Assembly (NCBI GenBank): GCA_029959085.1
Contig: JARWIR010000051.1
Location: forward strand, 496,001 to 560,000
Reading direction: 5' to 3'
DNA from: Nemophila menziesii
Lineage: Eukaryota; Streptophyta; Magnoliopsida; Boraginales; Hydrophyllaceae
DNA: 64,000 bases
This document shows positions 38,163 to 48,709 of the stretch, in pieces (positions within the stretch are counted from its first letter, which is position 1; each line of letters begins with the position of its first letter). The notes beneath the pieces were generated by a model. The model saw nothing but the letters and a program-made list of their open reading frames with translations, was not told where the DNA came from and ran no database searches. The position numbers were made by a program, and so were the translations under genes.

Positions 38163-39144
38163 GTTTATGTGGTGTTTCAATAATTAGACACCCTTTCCGG
38201 GTGACCATCTAACTACTATTAAGGTAATCCTATACGCATGCATTCGCAAGGAAAACAGAGAATGAATCAAAGCAAATAAGACAGAGAATAAAACATGAAT
38301 TCAATTTAAATACGATGGTATCCCAAATTAGATAGACGTTTAAACAAGTCTAGGGTTCATACATATATGCTAAATCTCAAGCTAAAATAAAATCAGTTCA
38401 TACTACAGAAAGAAAAGAAAACAATTACAAATTTGAAGGCTTGTGAAGACATGATGTGGTATGCAGCTCCTCCAGACTTCTCTTCTCTTGATGTAAGCTT
38501 CTTCTTGGCTTAAGGATTCGCCAAGGATGTGTTTCAACTGATTAGAGGGTGTATTTATAGGGTATATGAAACCCTAAAACGTTTTCTTGGAGTGGAAGAA
38601 AAGTATTGGACTTCTAACCCAACTCAAATTCGTAACCCTAAAATATAGGAAAAGTAATAAATTGTTGTTGTTTTGTTTTGTCCGTAACTTCTTTGTTTCA
38701 ACACCGATTGACACGTTCTTTATATCGAAACTGACCGTCTCGGAAAGTTCTATCACTTTGCTTCAGACCATTCTTCCAAATTCCTAGATGTTTTTGAGTT
38801 ATGATCACTTTTATGGATGTGGCTGCTGGAATTCAGATTTACTTGGCAACTTTATCTTTCCATACTTATCTATTCTTTCCTTTATCGCCAATTTTCATGC
38901 ATATCTTCTTTCCTTTATCTCTTTAGACTTGATTTGTCATCTAATTAATTACTATATATCTTTAAAGCTTCACACTAAATAAACAAATTAAACCCAATAT
39001 GCTTTAAAAATAATAAATAATCAAATCAAGACAAGAAATAGGAAAGTGCACTAATTCATATGAAAAATCGACCTATAACCTAATAAATACACCTAAAATG
39101 ATGTCTCCAAGCTAGATTAATTCATCACAAATAGGGAGACATCA
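38163..39144 (-). mobile_element. Truncated LTR inserted in LINE C
   Basis: Collinear with 58225-59181 of the Athila-like LTR, and likewise begins TGATGTCTCC on the minus strand (right edge, 39144). The left end is cut short, and about 430 nt of LINE C that LINE B retains are missing at this point. Shared blocks include the ccaaattagataga and gggttcatacatatatgctaaa phrases and the cttcttggcttaagg region. There is no target duplication, which fits deletion or break repair rather than a simple insertion. Confidence 0.75.
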
Positions 39145-39896
39145 CTACCCTTTGGAAAACTGTTTGGGGATCTAATATCCCTAACAAAATGCGTGTATTT
39201 ATGTGGAAAGCCTGCAATAACGGCATTCCCATGAATAACAATCTTTATGTTCGAAATTGTTTTGAATCTAATGAATGTCTATGATATATAATAAAGTGGA
39301 CTCCGTGGAACACTTATTGATCAATTGTAAACTTTGGTGTATAGTTTGGGCAGGATCTACACTTCAGATTCATGTCTCTCTTGATGAATCTCTAAGTATG
39401 TGAGACTGATTTCTCAAAACTATTGATGCTTATACCAAACAAGGGTGGGATAAGAGGAAGGTTACTGACCTCATTATGATATCTATATGGAACATTTGGA
39501 AGGCTAAATTGAAAACTCTTCATGAGAATATGAACTTTGATTGTGATCATGTTATTTGGGCTACTAATAACCTCATGCAAGAACTTCATGACATGAATTG
39601 GTCTACTAATCCCAACAATGCTCCAAGAAATGATCATACGAGTGGGGGAGGGGGGGGGGGGGGCATCCAAACAAATCACGAAACTGTGGAAGAAGACTTG
39701 ATTTTGCACAGTGACGCCTCCTTCAAATATCCTTTTGAACCAACTGGAACTGATGTTACGATAAGAAGCAAACACAACAACCTCAAAGAGACTTCAAAGA
39801 CGTGGTTCATTGCAACTCAAGTCTTGTTGGAGAAGCATGGGCGGTTCTCAAAGCTACTATCATCAAAGAGTGGACCAACTTGCGAAAAGTGCTAAA
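39145..39896 (+). pseudogene. LINE C zf-RVT and RNase H remnant
   Basis: Resumes with LWKTVWGSNIPNKMRVFMWKACNN, the zf-RVT lead-in. SVEHLLINCKLW-like codons come near 39298, then a frame at 39476-39895 with WNIWKAKLKTLHENM and LILHSDASFKYPFEPTGTD (first RNase H Asp). A run of 14 G (39650-39663) sits in the linker. The rest of RNase H is degraded. Confidence 0.8.
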
Positions 39897-40031
39897 CATG
39901 AAACTTAGAACCTTCCGGGGCAATCTTTACTTGAATTTTTTAATACGTTAAGAATTGGTTGATTGAAGTTTTTTCGGGATATATTGTACCCCTCCCTTGA
40001 CAAAAAAGAAAAGAAAAAAGCTCTATCTTGA

Positions 40032-40529
40032 TTTTTATGTTTGAGAAAAAGAAAGTTCCAAAAAAAAAAAACGCGTGAATGTTTGCGTAGAGTGAGGGTA
40101 GTAGTAACCCATGAGCTCGTGTTTGCCTTTAAACCAATTTTCTGCTTTTCACACCCCCAACTGCTACAAAAGGCATCGCACGACTATCACCTTTTCATAC
40201 TTACTCTGTCTCGCTATCTAACTTTTTCTTTACAATTCTCTTTCTCTCTCCACCTTTAAGTAGATTAGGTAATTGGAGAAAAAAAGATCCAGTCTTTACG
40301 TGCATTAAAAAATGAGTGATCGCTTTTCATCTTTATTTTATCACTCATACTTAGCTTAAGTGTAATTAATACAGACAATTAAAACAAACATTGACTTCAA
40401 AATAATACACTATCTTCAATGGACATGGTCAAGCAAAAGAATTAAATGCACACCTGGTTTGTTCTATCCCCTGCAAGAGAAGTCCTACTCCTACCTCCAT
40501 TCTATAGTAATAGTTTTTTTAGAGGTTGT
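40032..40529. other. Short intergenic, nothing recognised
   Basis: AT-rich flank between LINE C and the nested DNA-element cluster. A 72-codon frame at 40041-40259 is not supported. Confidence 0.55.
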
Positions 40530-40537
40530 TATGTACT

Positions 40538-41669
40538 TAGAGCCGGTCCTTGGCAAGTGCAACAAGGGTGACTGCACATGGCCCAAAATTTATAGGGAAC
40601 CAAAATATTTTAGGTTTTATAAAATTTATTTATATATTAAAAAAATAAGACCCATATTATATTAATACTAGTCCATTATATATAATTAATTTCTTCCAAT
40701 CAAGTTTCATTATTTAAAATAGGTGTCTGATTTCAACTTTTAAGATTAATGGTAGAAATCTTTTCCAATTCTCAATATAATATGTCTGTTTTCTTTTGAT
40801 ATACTAAAACTATCATCATTATTACTCCCTCCGTCCATTTTTATTTGTCCATCTTTCTAAAAGGAGGTGTCCAATATTATTTGTCCAATTTGTAATATCA
40901 AGACACTTTTTCTCTATTTTTTCCAAGAATACCCCTAATTAAATAGTATAAAGAGTGTTGCAATAAATGACCCTATGTATATTAATTATGGGCAATTGTG
41001 TAAAATAGAAGAGTATTAAATGCTCTTTTTAATATTTGTGCACCAAAAAGGTGGACAAATAAAAATGGACGGAGGGAGTATTAAGTTAAAGCAAAAAATA
41101 TACCTATAAATTAACATGGTATTGGTATATTTCAAAATACGATTCATCAATTTTTTTTTGGATAACGATCTTCAAAGGTTCCTTTCAGGTAATTTTAATC
41201 TTATATTTTTTATTTAATTTAATTTATATTCTATAATTAAATATATCAATTTTTTAATTTTTTTAATGAACTAAATAGATATAATTACAAATTTTAGATT
41301 TTACGGCTGATAATTTTTTTTGTCTAAGTAGTTTTTGTTCGTTGCAAATTACGACATATATTTCTATTTTCTTTTGGTTCTAAAGACAATTCTGAATTTA
41401 GTCAATCTATTAAATTGCTTTGACAAAAAATAAGAATTGATTAAGTTGCTTCTAAGCCTACTTGTCGTGTTTTTCTTTCAAATTTTGCTAATTGCAGTAC
41501 AAGTTTTATAAATTATAAATCAAATGTTTCCAAATTTAGTTTAATGAAGAATTAGTTTTATTAATGTAGAATTTTGATTTAAATTATTACGATATTATAA
41601 TTTTTTTCCTATATGAAGGCCCAATTAAAATTTTCGCCCAGGGCCCAAAACTCGGCAGGACCGGCTCTG
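40538..41669. mobile_element. Non-autonomous hAT element (1132 bp, 8-bp TSD)
   Basis: Ends TAGAGCCGGTCCT ... AGGACCGGCTCTG, with a perfect 8-bp duplication TATGTACT (40530-40537, 41670-41677). Subterminal GGCCC blocks (tggcccaaaattt near the left, gcccagggcccaaaa near the right) are typical. It has no transposase frame. It carries a Stowaway at 40825-41078, and its right target copy lies at the very edge of another Stowaway. Confidence 0.92.
40825..41078. mobile_element. Stowaway MITE (254 bp) inside the hAT element
   Basis: Classic CTCCCTCCGTCC ... GGACGGAGGGAG termini with TA on both sides (40823-40824, 41079-41080). The arms match for about 45 bp (tttttatttgtcca). It is non-coding Tc1/Mariner-derived. 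Confidence 0.97.
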
Positions 41670-41675
41670 TATGTA

Positions 41676-42192
41676 CTTCATTCGTTCTATTAAATTTGTC
41701 CATTTAGCTTTTCACATATATTAAGAAACATAATAAATATATTCGCCATTACTCCCTCCGTCCAAAAAATAATATCCACTTTGTTTTTCACATAAATTAA
41801 GAAACCTAATCATTACATACACTATTTACAAATTTACCTTTCATAAAGTGTCTTAATATTTTAAATATGTATTGTAAATGTAAATTTTATTTTTCTAATA
41901 AGGGTAATAGTGGAAAAAGTTGGAGAAAAGTGCCTTGGTATTATAAGTGGACAATAATTTTGGGACACTATTTTTAGTAATGTGGACATTAATTTTGGAA
42001 CGGATGGAGTATAAAAATATCCTTAATAAAGTATTTTGATATTTTAAATGTGTATTGAAATTATAAATTTCAATATTTTAATAAAAGTAATAATGGAAAA
42101 AGTAGGAAAAAAAGTGTCTTGAACTCCTAAGTGAACAATATATTTAGAACATTATTTTCAGTAAATGGACAATTTCAGTGGAACAGAGAAAG
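41676..42192. mobile_element. Older Stowaway MITE split by a younger one
   Basis: Ends CTTCATTCGTTCT and, reverse-complemented, CTTTCTCTGTTCC, decayed forms of the Stowaway terminus, with TA on both sides (41674-41675, 42193-42194). The interior phrases repeat those of the inner copy (ttaagaaacataat, aatggaaaaagt, gtggaacag). Without the insert it would be about 257 bp. Confidence 0.85.
41752..42009. mobile_element. Stowaway MITE (258 bp) nested in a Stowaway
   Basis: Ends CTCCCTCCGTCC and, reverse-complemented, CTCCATCCGTTCC, with TA duplications (41750-41751, 42010-42011). It is clearly younger than its host by the state of its termini. Confidence 0.93.
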
Positions 42193-42965
42193 TACTTATT
42201 AAGAAACCTAATATGTAGAAAAAAATTAGTTTAAAATAACCAACTTATTCCTAATTTAAAAAAGAGAAAATTAAATATTTAGTTAGTGATTTTTTTAGAA
42301 ACAAGGTAAAATGAGAAAAAGATTATTTATTATGTATTGAAATTCTAAATATAACAAATATTAAAGATAAATATTGCAATAAAAATATAGAAACTTGACA
42401 TTATCTTAAGAGTAAATACCAGTTTTGCCCTCGGTTTTTTCACGTGATTGACAGGCCGTGGCCCATTGTTTAAAATACGACTGGATACCCCATATTTTTT
42501 TGTTCTCGTGACTCCTTGCCCCTACTAACGTTTTTCGTCCAATTCTGCCGTTAATTGTGACGTGGATGTTACATGTCAGCATTTTTATTATTATTTTTTA
42601 ATCGTAATTAATCAATTAATTAAGTTAACCCCAGATTTTTAAAAGGCAAAATAGAAATTTGATAATAGTTTTAGTATTGTTAATAAAAATAATAAAATAA
42701 AAACCCCCACCCCACCCCCATCTTCTTCTTCGTCTTCCCTTTATTCTTCTTCTTCTTCCCCAAATCTATGAAAATACAAAATTAAAAACTAAACATTTTG
42801 ACCAGATTTGACAAACAAAAAAAAAAACAGAAAGTGCGTGAATGCTTCACAAACAGCTTCAAGCCGGAGAATGCTTCACGAAACTGTAGCCATGGTCGGA
42901 GAATGCTTCACGAACAACTCCAAGCTCTAATATCTTCACTGTAGAACAAAAAATGGCGGAACGGA

Positions 42966-43170
42966 GAGATCTACATCGATTTGCAGGCGAGATTAGAGCT
43001 TTGACTTTGAAGCCATGGAAACAGCTCACGACGAACTCCGGCGATGGCGCTCCAGGCAAAGCAGCTCTGGCAGAAGAAAGGTCTTCGAGATCTCCATCGA
43101 TTTGCAGGCGAGCTTAAAGCTTCGATTTCGAAGCCATAGAAACAGCTCACGACGAACTCCGGCGATGACG
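42966..43170 (+). repeat. Two-copy tandem repeat in the MULE left interior
   Basis: About 84-bp units (42966-43049 and 43087-43170), each beginning gagatct.catcgatttgcag and ending cagctcacgacgaactccgg. The spacer is 37 bp. Copies differ at about ten positions. Confidence 0.85.
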
Positions 43171-43202
43171 TCCATTGTCTTGTTCTTCTCCGGCGATGGC
43201 TT

Positions 43203-44578
43203 TGTTGGCATATAGCCTCCCTTAATAGGTTGTTTTAATATGACAAATCCTCTTATGATTAGTGTGCTAATTACTCTTGTTTTATACATCCTTACTTGCA
43301 CTATTATTCATCAAAAACACTTTGCATATCATTCTTATTATATCTCATTACATCACTTTTATTCATATCTTTATATACCTTGAGATATAGCCTTAATGAT
43401 CAAATGCAATGTTTTAAAGAATGATGTTATCTACAACTTTTGTGAAGAAGATTTATTAATCCGAGCATCAAAGCAAAGGTCAAATCTATCAAAGATGTTT
43501 GGTGCGGTACACCGGACCAATGGCGCGGTACACCGGACCAAGAATACGGACTAGGGCACGGTGCAGGGCTAGCCCGTCAGTTAGATAGAATATTAAGACG
43601 AGGAGAATTGCGGTGCACCGGACGATTCCTGCGGTACACCGCAAAGAAGGTTTTTCTGCACAAAGTTAAGTCATAAGAAATATATCCGTTGGGAGATTAA
43701 TAGATCCGTTGGACTCAAGCCTTATGACCGTTGGAAGCTATTTTGTGCTATAAATTGAAGCTCTTTGAAGGCTACAACTACACCAACTAATTACAAACAT
43801 TAAGGGGCTTAATTGTTATCATTCAAGAAGGTGTCAAGAGCTATACATTGTCAAAATCAATCTTAGTGAGCTTATTAGTCCTATCCAACTCATCCAAGGA
43901 GTTAATCAAATAAGCCACAAAGTTTTATCTACTCAAGAGGAGTTTACATGTTTATAGTTATATCCACTCTTTAGGAGATTATCTAGCAAAGTAGTTTCAC
44001 CCCTTAAAACACTTTGTATCTATCCTCTTAAGTCTAGGTCTTGTAATAGATAGATTAAGAGAGAATTCAAGTATAGGGAGTATACTTGGTGTCCTTGTGT
44101 TGTGATTACACAAGTGTTTGTCCTTCGTGTTATCGAAGAGGTTGTAAGGGTTATTGTGTTCTCGACCCGGTTAAGAGAGACACGGGAGCTTAGTGAAAAG
44201 CTTGAAATCCTAAGGAGGCTTCCTTAGGTAGTGGATGTAGGGAAACCGAACCACTATAAACCGCGTGTATATTTCTATCCCTACTCTATTTACTTTCTGC
44301 ACTTTATATGTTTGATAATATGCTAGAATGAATATTGTGATATTGATTATCTAGTTTATCTAACATATTGTCTTCTAGAGTAGTAAGAGATTAGATTGTC
44401 GATTTACTTGTCTAACTTATATATCGAACCTTTATCTTATCCTTTGCATGATCCTATAAGTGTTTGATATATTTAGTTGACTTAGAAGTTTTCTCTTAAA
44501 CTTATAATTGTCCAAAAGATTTTTAAATAGGCATTAATCTTATTAGTAATCCTATTCACCCCCCCTCTAGGACTTTCA
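43203..44578 (+). repeat. Sirevirus-like 5' LTR
   Basis: 1376 bp, starts TGTTGGCATATAG and ends GGACTTTCA. It holds four CGGTGCACCGG-type motifs: 43504-43516, 43524-43538, 43609-43623 and 43631-43642. A likely TATA box is GCTATAAATTG near 43748. It would promote transcription of the element. Confidence 0.95.
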
Positions 44579-44580
44579 AT

Positions 44581-44592
44581 TGGTATCAGAGC
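44581..44592 (+). other. Primer-binding site (initiator tRNA-Met)
   Basis: TGGTATCAGAGC, two bases after the 5' LTR. It is complementary to the 3' end of initiator tRNA-Met, the usual primer of plant Copia elements. Confidence 0.95.
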
Positions 44593-44635
44593 CTAATTCT
44601 ACGTAAATAGCTTAATCGTTAGTAGAGTAAACGAT

Positions 44636-45688
44636 ATGGAATTTAATCTTTTGGAAGGTTCGTCTTCTACCCGACCTCCACTTTTTGTAGGAACTTACTA
44701 TTTTGCTTGGAGAACAAAAATGGAGGAATTTATCAAAACCGAAGATCCCGATCAATGGAGAATCGTTATGGAAGGTCCATTTGTTCCATATAAAGTGGAG
44801 TTAAATGAAGCCGGAGTTCTTAAGCTAAATCAAGAAGAAAAAGATTATGATGAACTCACCGTCGAGGATAAGGCTAAGCTCACTCAAAATGCAAAACCGA
44901 TGTACACTCTAATTCGTGGAATTTCCGAAGAAATTTTCTCACAAATGTTAGATTGTAAATCCGCAAAAGAGCTTTGGAATCGTTTGGAGTTTCTATATGG
45001 AATTGTCGAAGATGATGAAGAAAAAGAAATCTTAATCCATGATGAATCTCATGACAATCCTAAACCAAACCATGAGGTAGCCATCTATCCTAACTCTTTA
45101 TCTCTTCCTTATAATGATGATGATATTAGGCAAATTTCATCCCTTCTCAAAATTCTTGATTCTCAAATTCATTTGAATAACCTCATGTTAAAAAGGGCTA
45201 AAGTTGAGCAAAAGAATTGTTTTAAATGTTGTATCACTTTAGATGATATTCTTGGTAACACTAAAAACCCTTGTTTTGAAAACATTTTCTCTTCAAATAA
45301 AAGTCAACATCCTATGAAGAAGAATATAGAAGGTTTTAAAAAATTGGATGAAGCTTTTTCTCTCGCTCTTAAAACTTTAGAAAATCATCCTTTTTCAAAT
45401 GTCACTCGTTTTGATCCAAATGGTCTTTTTAAAGAAAAATTGTATTTGAGTGATAATTTGGATATTGAAAAAAATGAGGAAACTTCGTGTTCAAAACCCT
45501 CACATAATAGTTCTATTCGAAAAAGAAGTTCTTGCAAATATTGTGGTAAACCCGGTCATCATGCTTCTACGTGCCATTACCATGAACAACTTGAAAGCGG
45601 ATCTTTGATACCCTCGTGGGAAAAACCAATATGGATCGTGACAAATGCTAACAACATTTCCGGATCCATTCCACCTCGGATACCATAG
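44636..45688 (+). CDS. Gag (capsid-nucleocapsid) of the Sirevirus-like element
   Basis: 350 residues starting about 45 nt after the primer site. The N-terminal part has RPPLFVGTYYFAWRTKMEEFI and SAKELWNRLEFLYG, matching the DUF4219/UBN2-type Copia gag fold. The middle is variable. A zinc knuckle CKYCGKPGHHASTC lies at about residues 298-311. After it, PSWEKPIWIVTNAN resembles the gag/protease boundary of Sireviruses. The frame then stops exactly where protease would begin. The frame is intact, so it could package element RNA. Start chosen at the first ATG after the leader; ORF length is intact without stops. Confidence 0.85.
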   Translation: MEFNLLEGSSSTRPPLFVGTYYFAWRTKMEEFIKTEDPDQWRIVMEGPFVPYKVELNEAGVLKLNQEEKDYDELTVEDKAKLTQNAKPMYTLIRGISEEIFSQMLDCKSAKELWNRLEFLYGIVEDDEEKEILIHDESHDNPKPNHEVAIYPNSLSLPYNDDDIRQISSLLKILDSQIHLNNLMLKRAKVEQKNCFKCCITLDDILGNTKNPCFENIFSSNKSQHPMKKNIEGFKKLDEAFSLALKTLENHPFSNVTRFDPNGLFKEKLYLSDNLDIEKNEETSCSKPSHNSSIRKRSSCKYCGKPGHHASTCHYHEQLESGSLIPSWEKPIWIVTNANNISGSIPPRIP

Positions 45689-46108
45689 TAATATTTATTG
45701 AAGGTGTTGAGCGTCAAGAAAATGGAATTATATGCAAAAGGACGTTCAAACCTCGTAAAAGGAAAATACGGTGAATTCTTTCCTTTCTTCGTTTTATTTT
45801 TATGTGTTATTATGTGTTTATGTTCTTTATCCTCTATATGCTATTATCTTGTATATCTTGACCTTTTCATGCTTAATATTGCTTAGTTTTTACATTGGGT
45901 CTTTTTGTTCTTTTAGAAAATATAGGGGTATTTGTGATATAAACTGTTTTATGTGTTTTCGGTTTCTCCTTGTTGTTTCTTTTCAAAATAAAAATTTTCT
46001 TATAAGTTTTATACCATTCCGAATCTTTTGGGGAAGTTTTGAATGTGTTTCGGGTGTTTTCAAAAGAACCAAAAAAATTCCTTCTTAGTGTCTAAGTCGA
46101 ACACTTTT

Positions 46109-46213
46109 GCGGTGCACCGGACCACTCCGCGGTACACCGCGATTCAGGGTTTCAGCGTTTTTTATTTTTCCTTTATTTTTCGCCCAGTTTATTTTTGCAG
46201 TGCGGTACACCGC
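46109..46213 (+). repeat. CpG palindromic motifs before the second ORF
   Basis: Three units: GCGGTGCACCGGACC (46109-46123), CGCGGTACACCGCG (46128-46141 region) and GCGGTACACCGC (46202-46213). They are the same family as those in the LTRs, and lie 190-300 nt upstream of the ORF at 46404. Confidence 0.85.
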
Positions 46214-46403
46214 GAGTTAGGTTTTTGTCAGCATTTTAAACCCGTTAATCTACTTTTCTTCCTCATTCCACCATTAAAACAAAACCTCTCCCCACTCCAG
46301 CGATTTCCGGCGATTCCTCCACCATATTCCGCCACCTAGAAACTCTATCTTCTCCACCAAATCACTTCTCTCTCTCTCCTTCATTACCCACTTCCTTTTT
46401 ACC

Positions 46404-47642
46404 ATGAGAGAAAAGAAATCTGCTCCAAGGAAGAAAGCCACCACCGGAGCCTCCTCCAGCCGCCGCCGTGCGCCATCTCCGGCGAGGTCACCAACACCTC
46501 CTCCACTCCGGCCATTTGATCCTCTCCCGGGAAGAACCATAAGTGCTTCGGCTTTTCCTTACGGTGATAATTCTCTCTTTGAACTCCTTTCATTTCAAGG
46601 TTGTGATCAAATCTTTATTTTTACGGGTAGTCATTTAGCAAGCGGTTTAATCGAAGAGTTTTACTCTAATTTTGAATATAATTGTGCTACTAATTCGATA
46701 AAATCATTAGTTTCGGGTACTCCTTTACGATTAAAGTTAGATGTGTTGTGTGCTCGATATAATATTCCTTCGGATAGTTTTAGTGGCTTTTGGTCAAGTG
46801 GTTGGGATGGTTCTAGTCTCGATGTGGTAGCTCAAAACGAGGTTATTGAATTCGTTAATAGTAGGATGCTTATTCGTGACAGAAATTGGAATTTACGTAA
46901 CTTTGATCCGGAGTTCATTGTGGCTCATAAATTTCTTATTTCGGCCGTGATTCCAAAGGATAAGCATGATGCTAAACTTATCCCTTATGAAGCTTATCTA
47001 TTATTTTTTATCTTCGCTAAACAACGGGTTAACATTATTGCGATAATGTTTAAATGGATGAACCATGCTAGAGCATCTCGGGATAAAGTCCCATACGGTA
47101 TTTTTCTAACTAAAATCTTTGATGCAAGTGGAATTTCTTTAGGAGGAACAAATGTGAAACCAATAGATAGAGCTTGGTGTTTCGATTATAGCACGATTAA
47201 GAGAATGAAATTTGCTATCTATAATAACACCTATGTTTCGCATTCACTTATTAATCGTATTTCGGATATTTCAATTCGTAATCGTATCTTACAAGCTAAA
47301 GAAGAAACTTTCGGTCCGGAGCTTAACTCACTTGAATTATTGGATAACCCGGCCCAACAAAATCCTATCCCAAATGAGCCTACTCAAAACCCACCCATTC
47401 ATGAGGATCCTCCTAATCCATCTCGTTTTGAAAGCACAATAACTCGGTTTATGGATTATATGGGTAGAAAATTCGAGGCTTTGGAAGAGAAATTAGAAAG
47501 GAAATTTGGAGTGTTAGAAGAGAAATTGGGAACTCTTTCTAGTGAGCTAACTTGCGTGAAAAATGATGTCTCGTGCATTAAAGATGATGTGTCTCATTCT
47601 CGCCATCGTTCTAGAAGCCGCTCTCCCCGTGAAAATCGTTAA
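46404..47642 (+). CDS. Accessory retroelement protein (plant transposon-protein type), unknown function
   Basis: 412 residues, intact. A basic, Pro/Ser/Arg-rich N terminus (about 1-45) precedes a globular middle (about 50-300: FELLSFQGCDQIF, LIEEFYSNF, PYEAYLLFFIFAK). A coiled coil follows at about 345-395, with two similar KFxxLEEKL blocks, and then an Arg/Ser tail (SRHRSRSRSPRENR). The middle resembles the 'putative plant transposon protein' domain found in accessory ORFs of plant LTR elements; this is from memory of the family, not a search. It occupies the place 3' of pol where Sireviruses may carry an env-like ORF. There is no signal peptide or membrane helix, which argues against an envelope role; the basic tail suggests nucleic-acid binding. 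Confidence 0.75.
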   Translation: MREKKSAPRKKATTGASSSRRRAPSPARSPTPPPLRPFDPLPGRTISASAFPYGDNSLFELLSFQGCDQIFIFTGSHLASGLIEEFYSNFEYNCATNSIKSLVSGTPLRLKLDVLCARYNIPSDSFSGFWSSGWDGSSLDVVAQNEVIEFVNSRMLIRDRNWNLRNFDPEFIVAHKFLISAVIPKDKHDAKLIPYEAYLLFFIFAKQRVNIIAIMFKWMNHARASRDKVPYGIFLTKIFDASGISLGGTNVKPIDRAWCFDYSTIKRMKFAIYNNTYVSHSLINRISDISIRNRILQAKEETFGPELNSLELLDNPAQQNPIPNEPTQNPPIHEDPPNPSRFESTITRFMDYMGRKFEALEEKLERKFGVLEEKLGTLSSELTCVKNDVSCIKDDVSHSRHRSRSRSPRENR

Positions 47643-48204
47643 TTGGTCGTGTTGGGTGTTTGCTTTTAAATCTTCATTTTATCCTTCTTGGTGTTTATGT
47701 GTTTTATTGTGGTTGTTTTGGACTAAGTTTGTGGTGTTTATGCTTTAATGATTTGTGGGTCCGTGTTTGGACATTTAGGTTATTATTGCTACTTGGTTTT
47801 ATTTGGATAATGTTTTAGGATGCTATGTGTTTTATTTGGTTATTTGGTTAAGTTTGCTTTGTTTTATCTTGAATGTTAGATGCTTAAATTTTATGCTTCG
47901 GATATTGATATTGCTAACTTTTTCCTTAATGATAGGTACTATTGCATCTCAAATCCTTGATCCTATCATTTATTGCTCTTTAGTCCCTTAAGATAATTTT
48001 GTTGAAAATTGCACTTTGGTTCCTAAAAGTTTTAAAATATGCCTTTTAGTCCCTAAACTTCTTGAAAAAATGATTTTTGTCCCTTTACTTTTCAAAAAAT
48101 ACTTTTTACCCCTAACTTTCTTAAAAATGATTTCAAATATTCTTTATTAGGGAGAAATTGTAGATCAAACTTTTCAAAATTGAAACAAACTCTATGCATT
48201 ATGT

Positions 48205-48708
48205 AAGGGGGAGTTTTTGTTAAATCATATTTAAAAACTCTAATGCTTTGGCTAATCATTTATCTCATAATTGCACTAATCGTTTGCGTTTATAGAAAGC
48301 TTATAAGATGATAATCTTCCAATCTAGAAGTTGGTAAAACGTTCTTATCCCTTATATCTTTCTTCATCTTGTTTCATGCTTTACATTATTAATCTTTATG
48401 CATTTCAAAATTAAAATGTTTTAATTGCTCTTAACTCTTGATCTCTCTATGTTGCTTTTCAAAATCTATTCACTTGAGTTTTAGCTCTTCTATTCTTAGT
48501 TGTTTTTACCCCGTCTTTTTGATGAAGACAAAGGGGGAGAAATATGTGCACTAAAACTTTCAAAAATTGCACTTTTTAAATCTCACAAATACATCTCAAA
48601 TCTTATATGCTTTTTGTGAGGGGGAGCTTTATTTCATTAGTGCTTAAACTTTCATATCATTCCTAAGGTGTTTTAGTGAAGGATTTGTCATCATCAAAAA
48701 GGGGGAGA
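48205..48708 (+). other. Multiple polypurine-tract copies
   Basis: AAGGGGGAG (48205-48213), AAAGGGGGAGA (48530-48540), AGGGGGAG (48619-48626) and the functional AAAAAGGGGGAGA (48696-48708) next to the 3' LTR. Repeated PPTs upstream of the 3' LTR are a described Sirevirus hallmark. 47643-48204 is otherwise non-coding, T-rich. Confidence 0.85.
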
Positions 48709-48709
48709 T

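Larger units (their letters stand above)
32160..40017 (+). mobile_element. LINE C: apparently full-length L1-type element with 14-bp TSD
   Basis: Flanked by a perfect 14-bp duplication AAGCTCTATCTTGA (32146-32159 and 40018-40031). The order is: leader, ORF1, endonuclease, RT, zf-RVT remnant, RNase H, then CCCTTGAC and an A/G tail. It is interrupted by a hAT MITE (35983-36686) and a truncated LTR (38163-39144). It also has an RT deletion near 37360. Frame shifts and stops are frequent, so it is inactive. It belongs to the same subfamily as LINE B. Confidence 0.9.

Noticed and set aside
38574..38982. Small frames inside the truncated LTR
   Set aside because: LTR sequence, non-coding in its relatives.
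42859..43301. Short frames in the MULE interior as a captured gene
   Set aside because: No recognisable protein; frames arise from the tandem duplication. Kept only as a possibility in the findings.
46404..47642. Retroviral-type envelope protein
   Set aside because: No signal peptide, no transmembrane helix; the tail is basic and Arg/Ser-rich.
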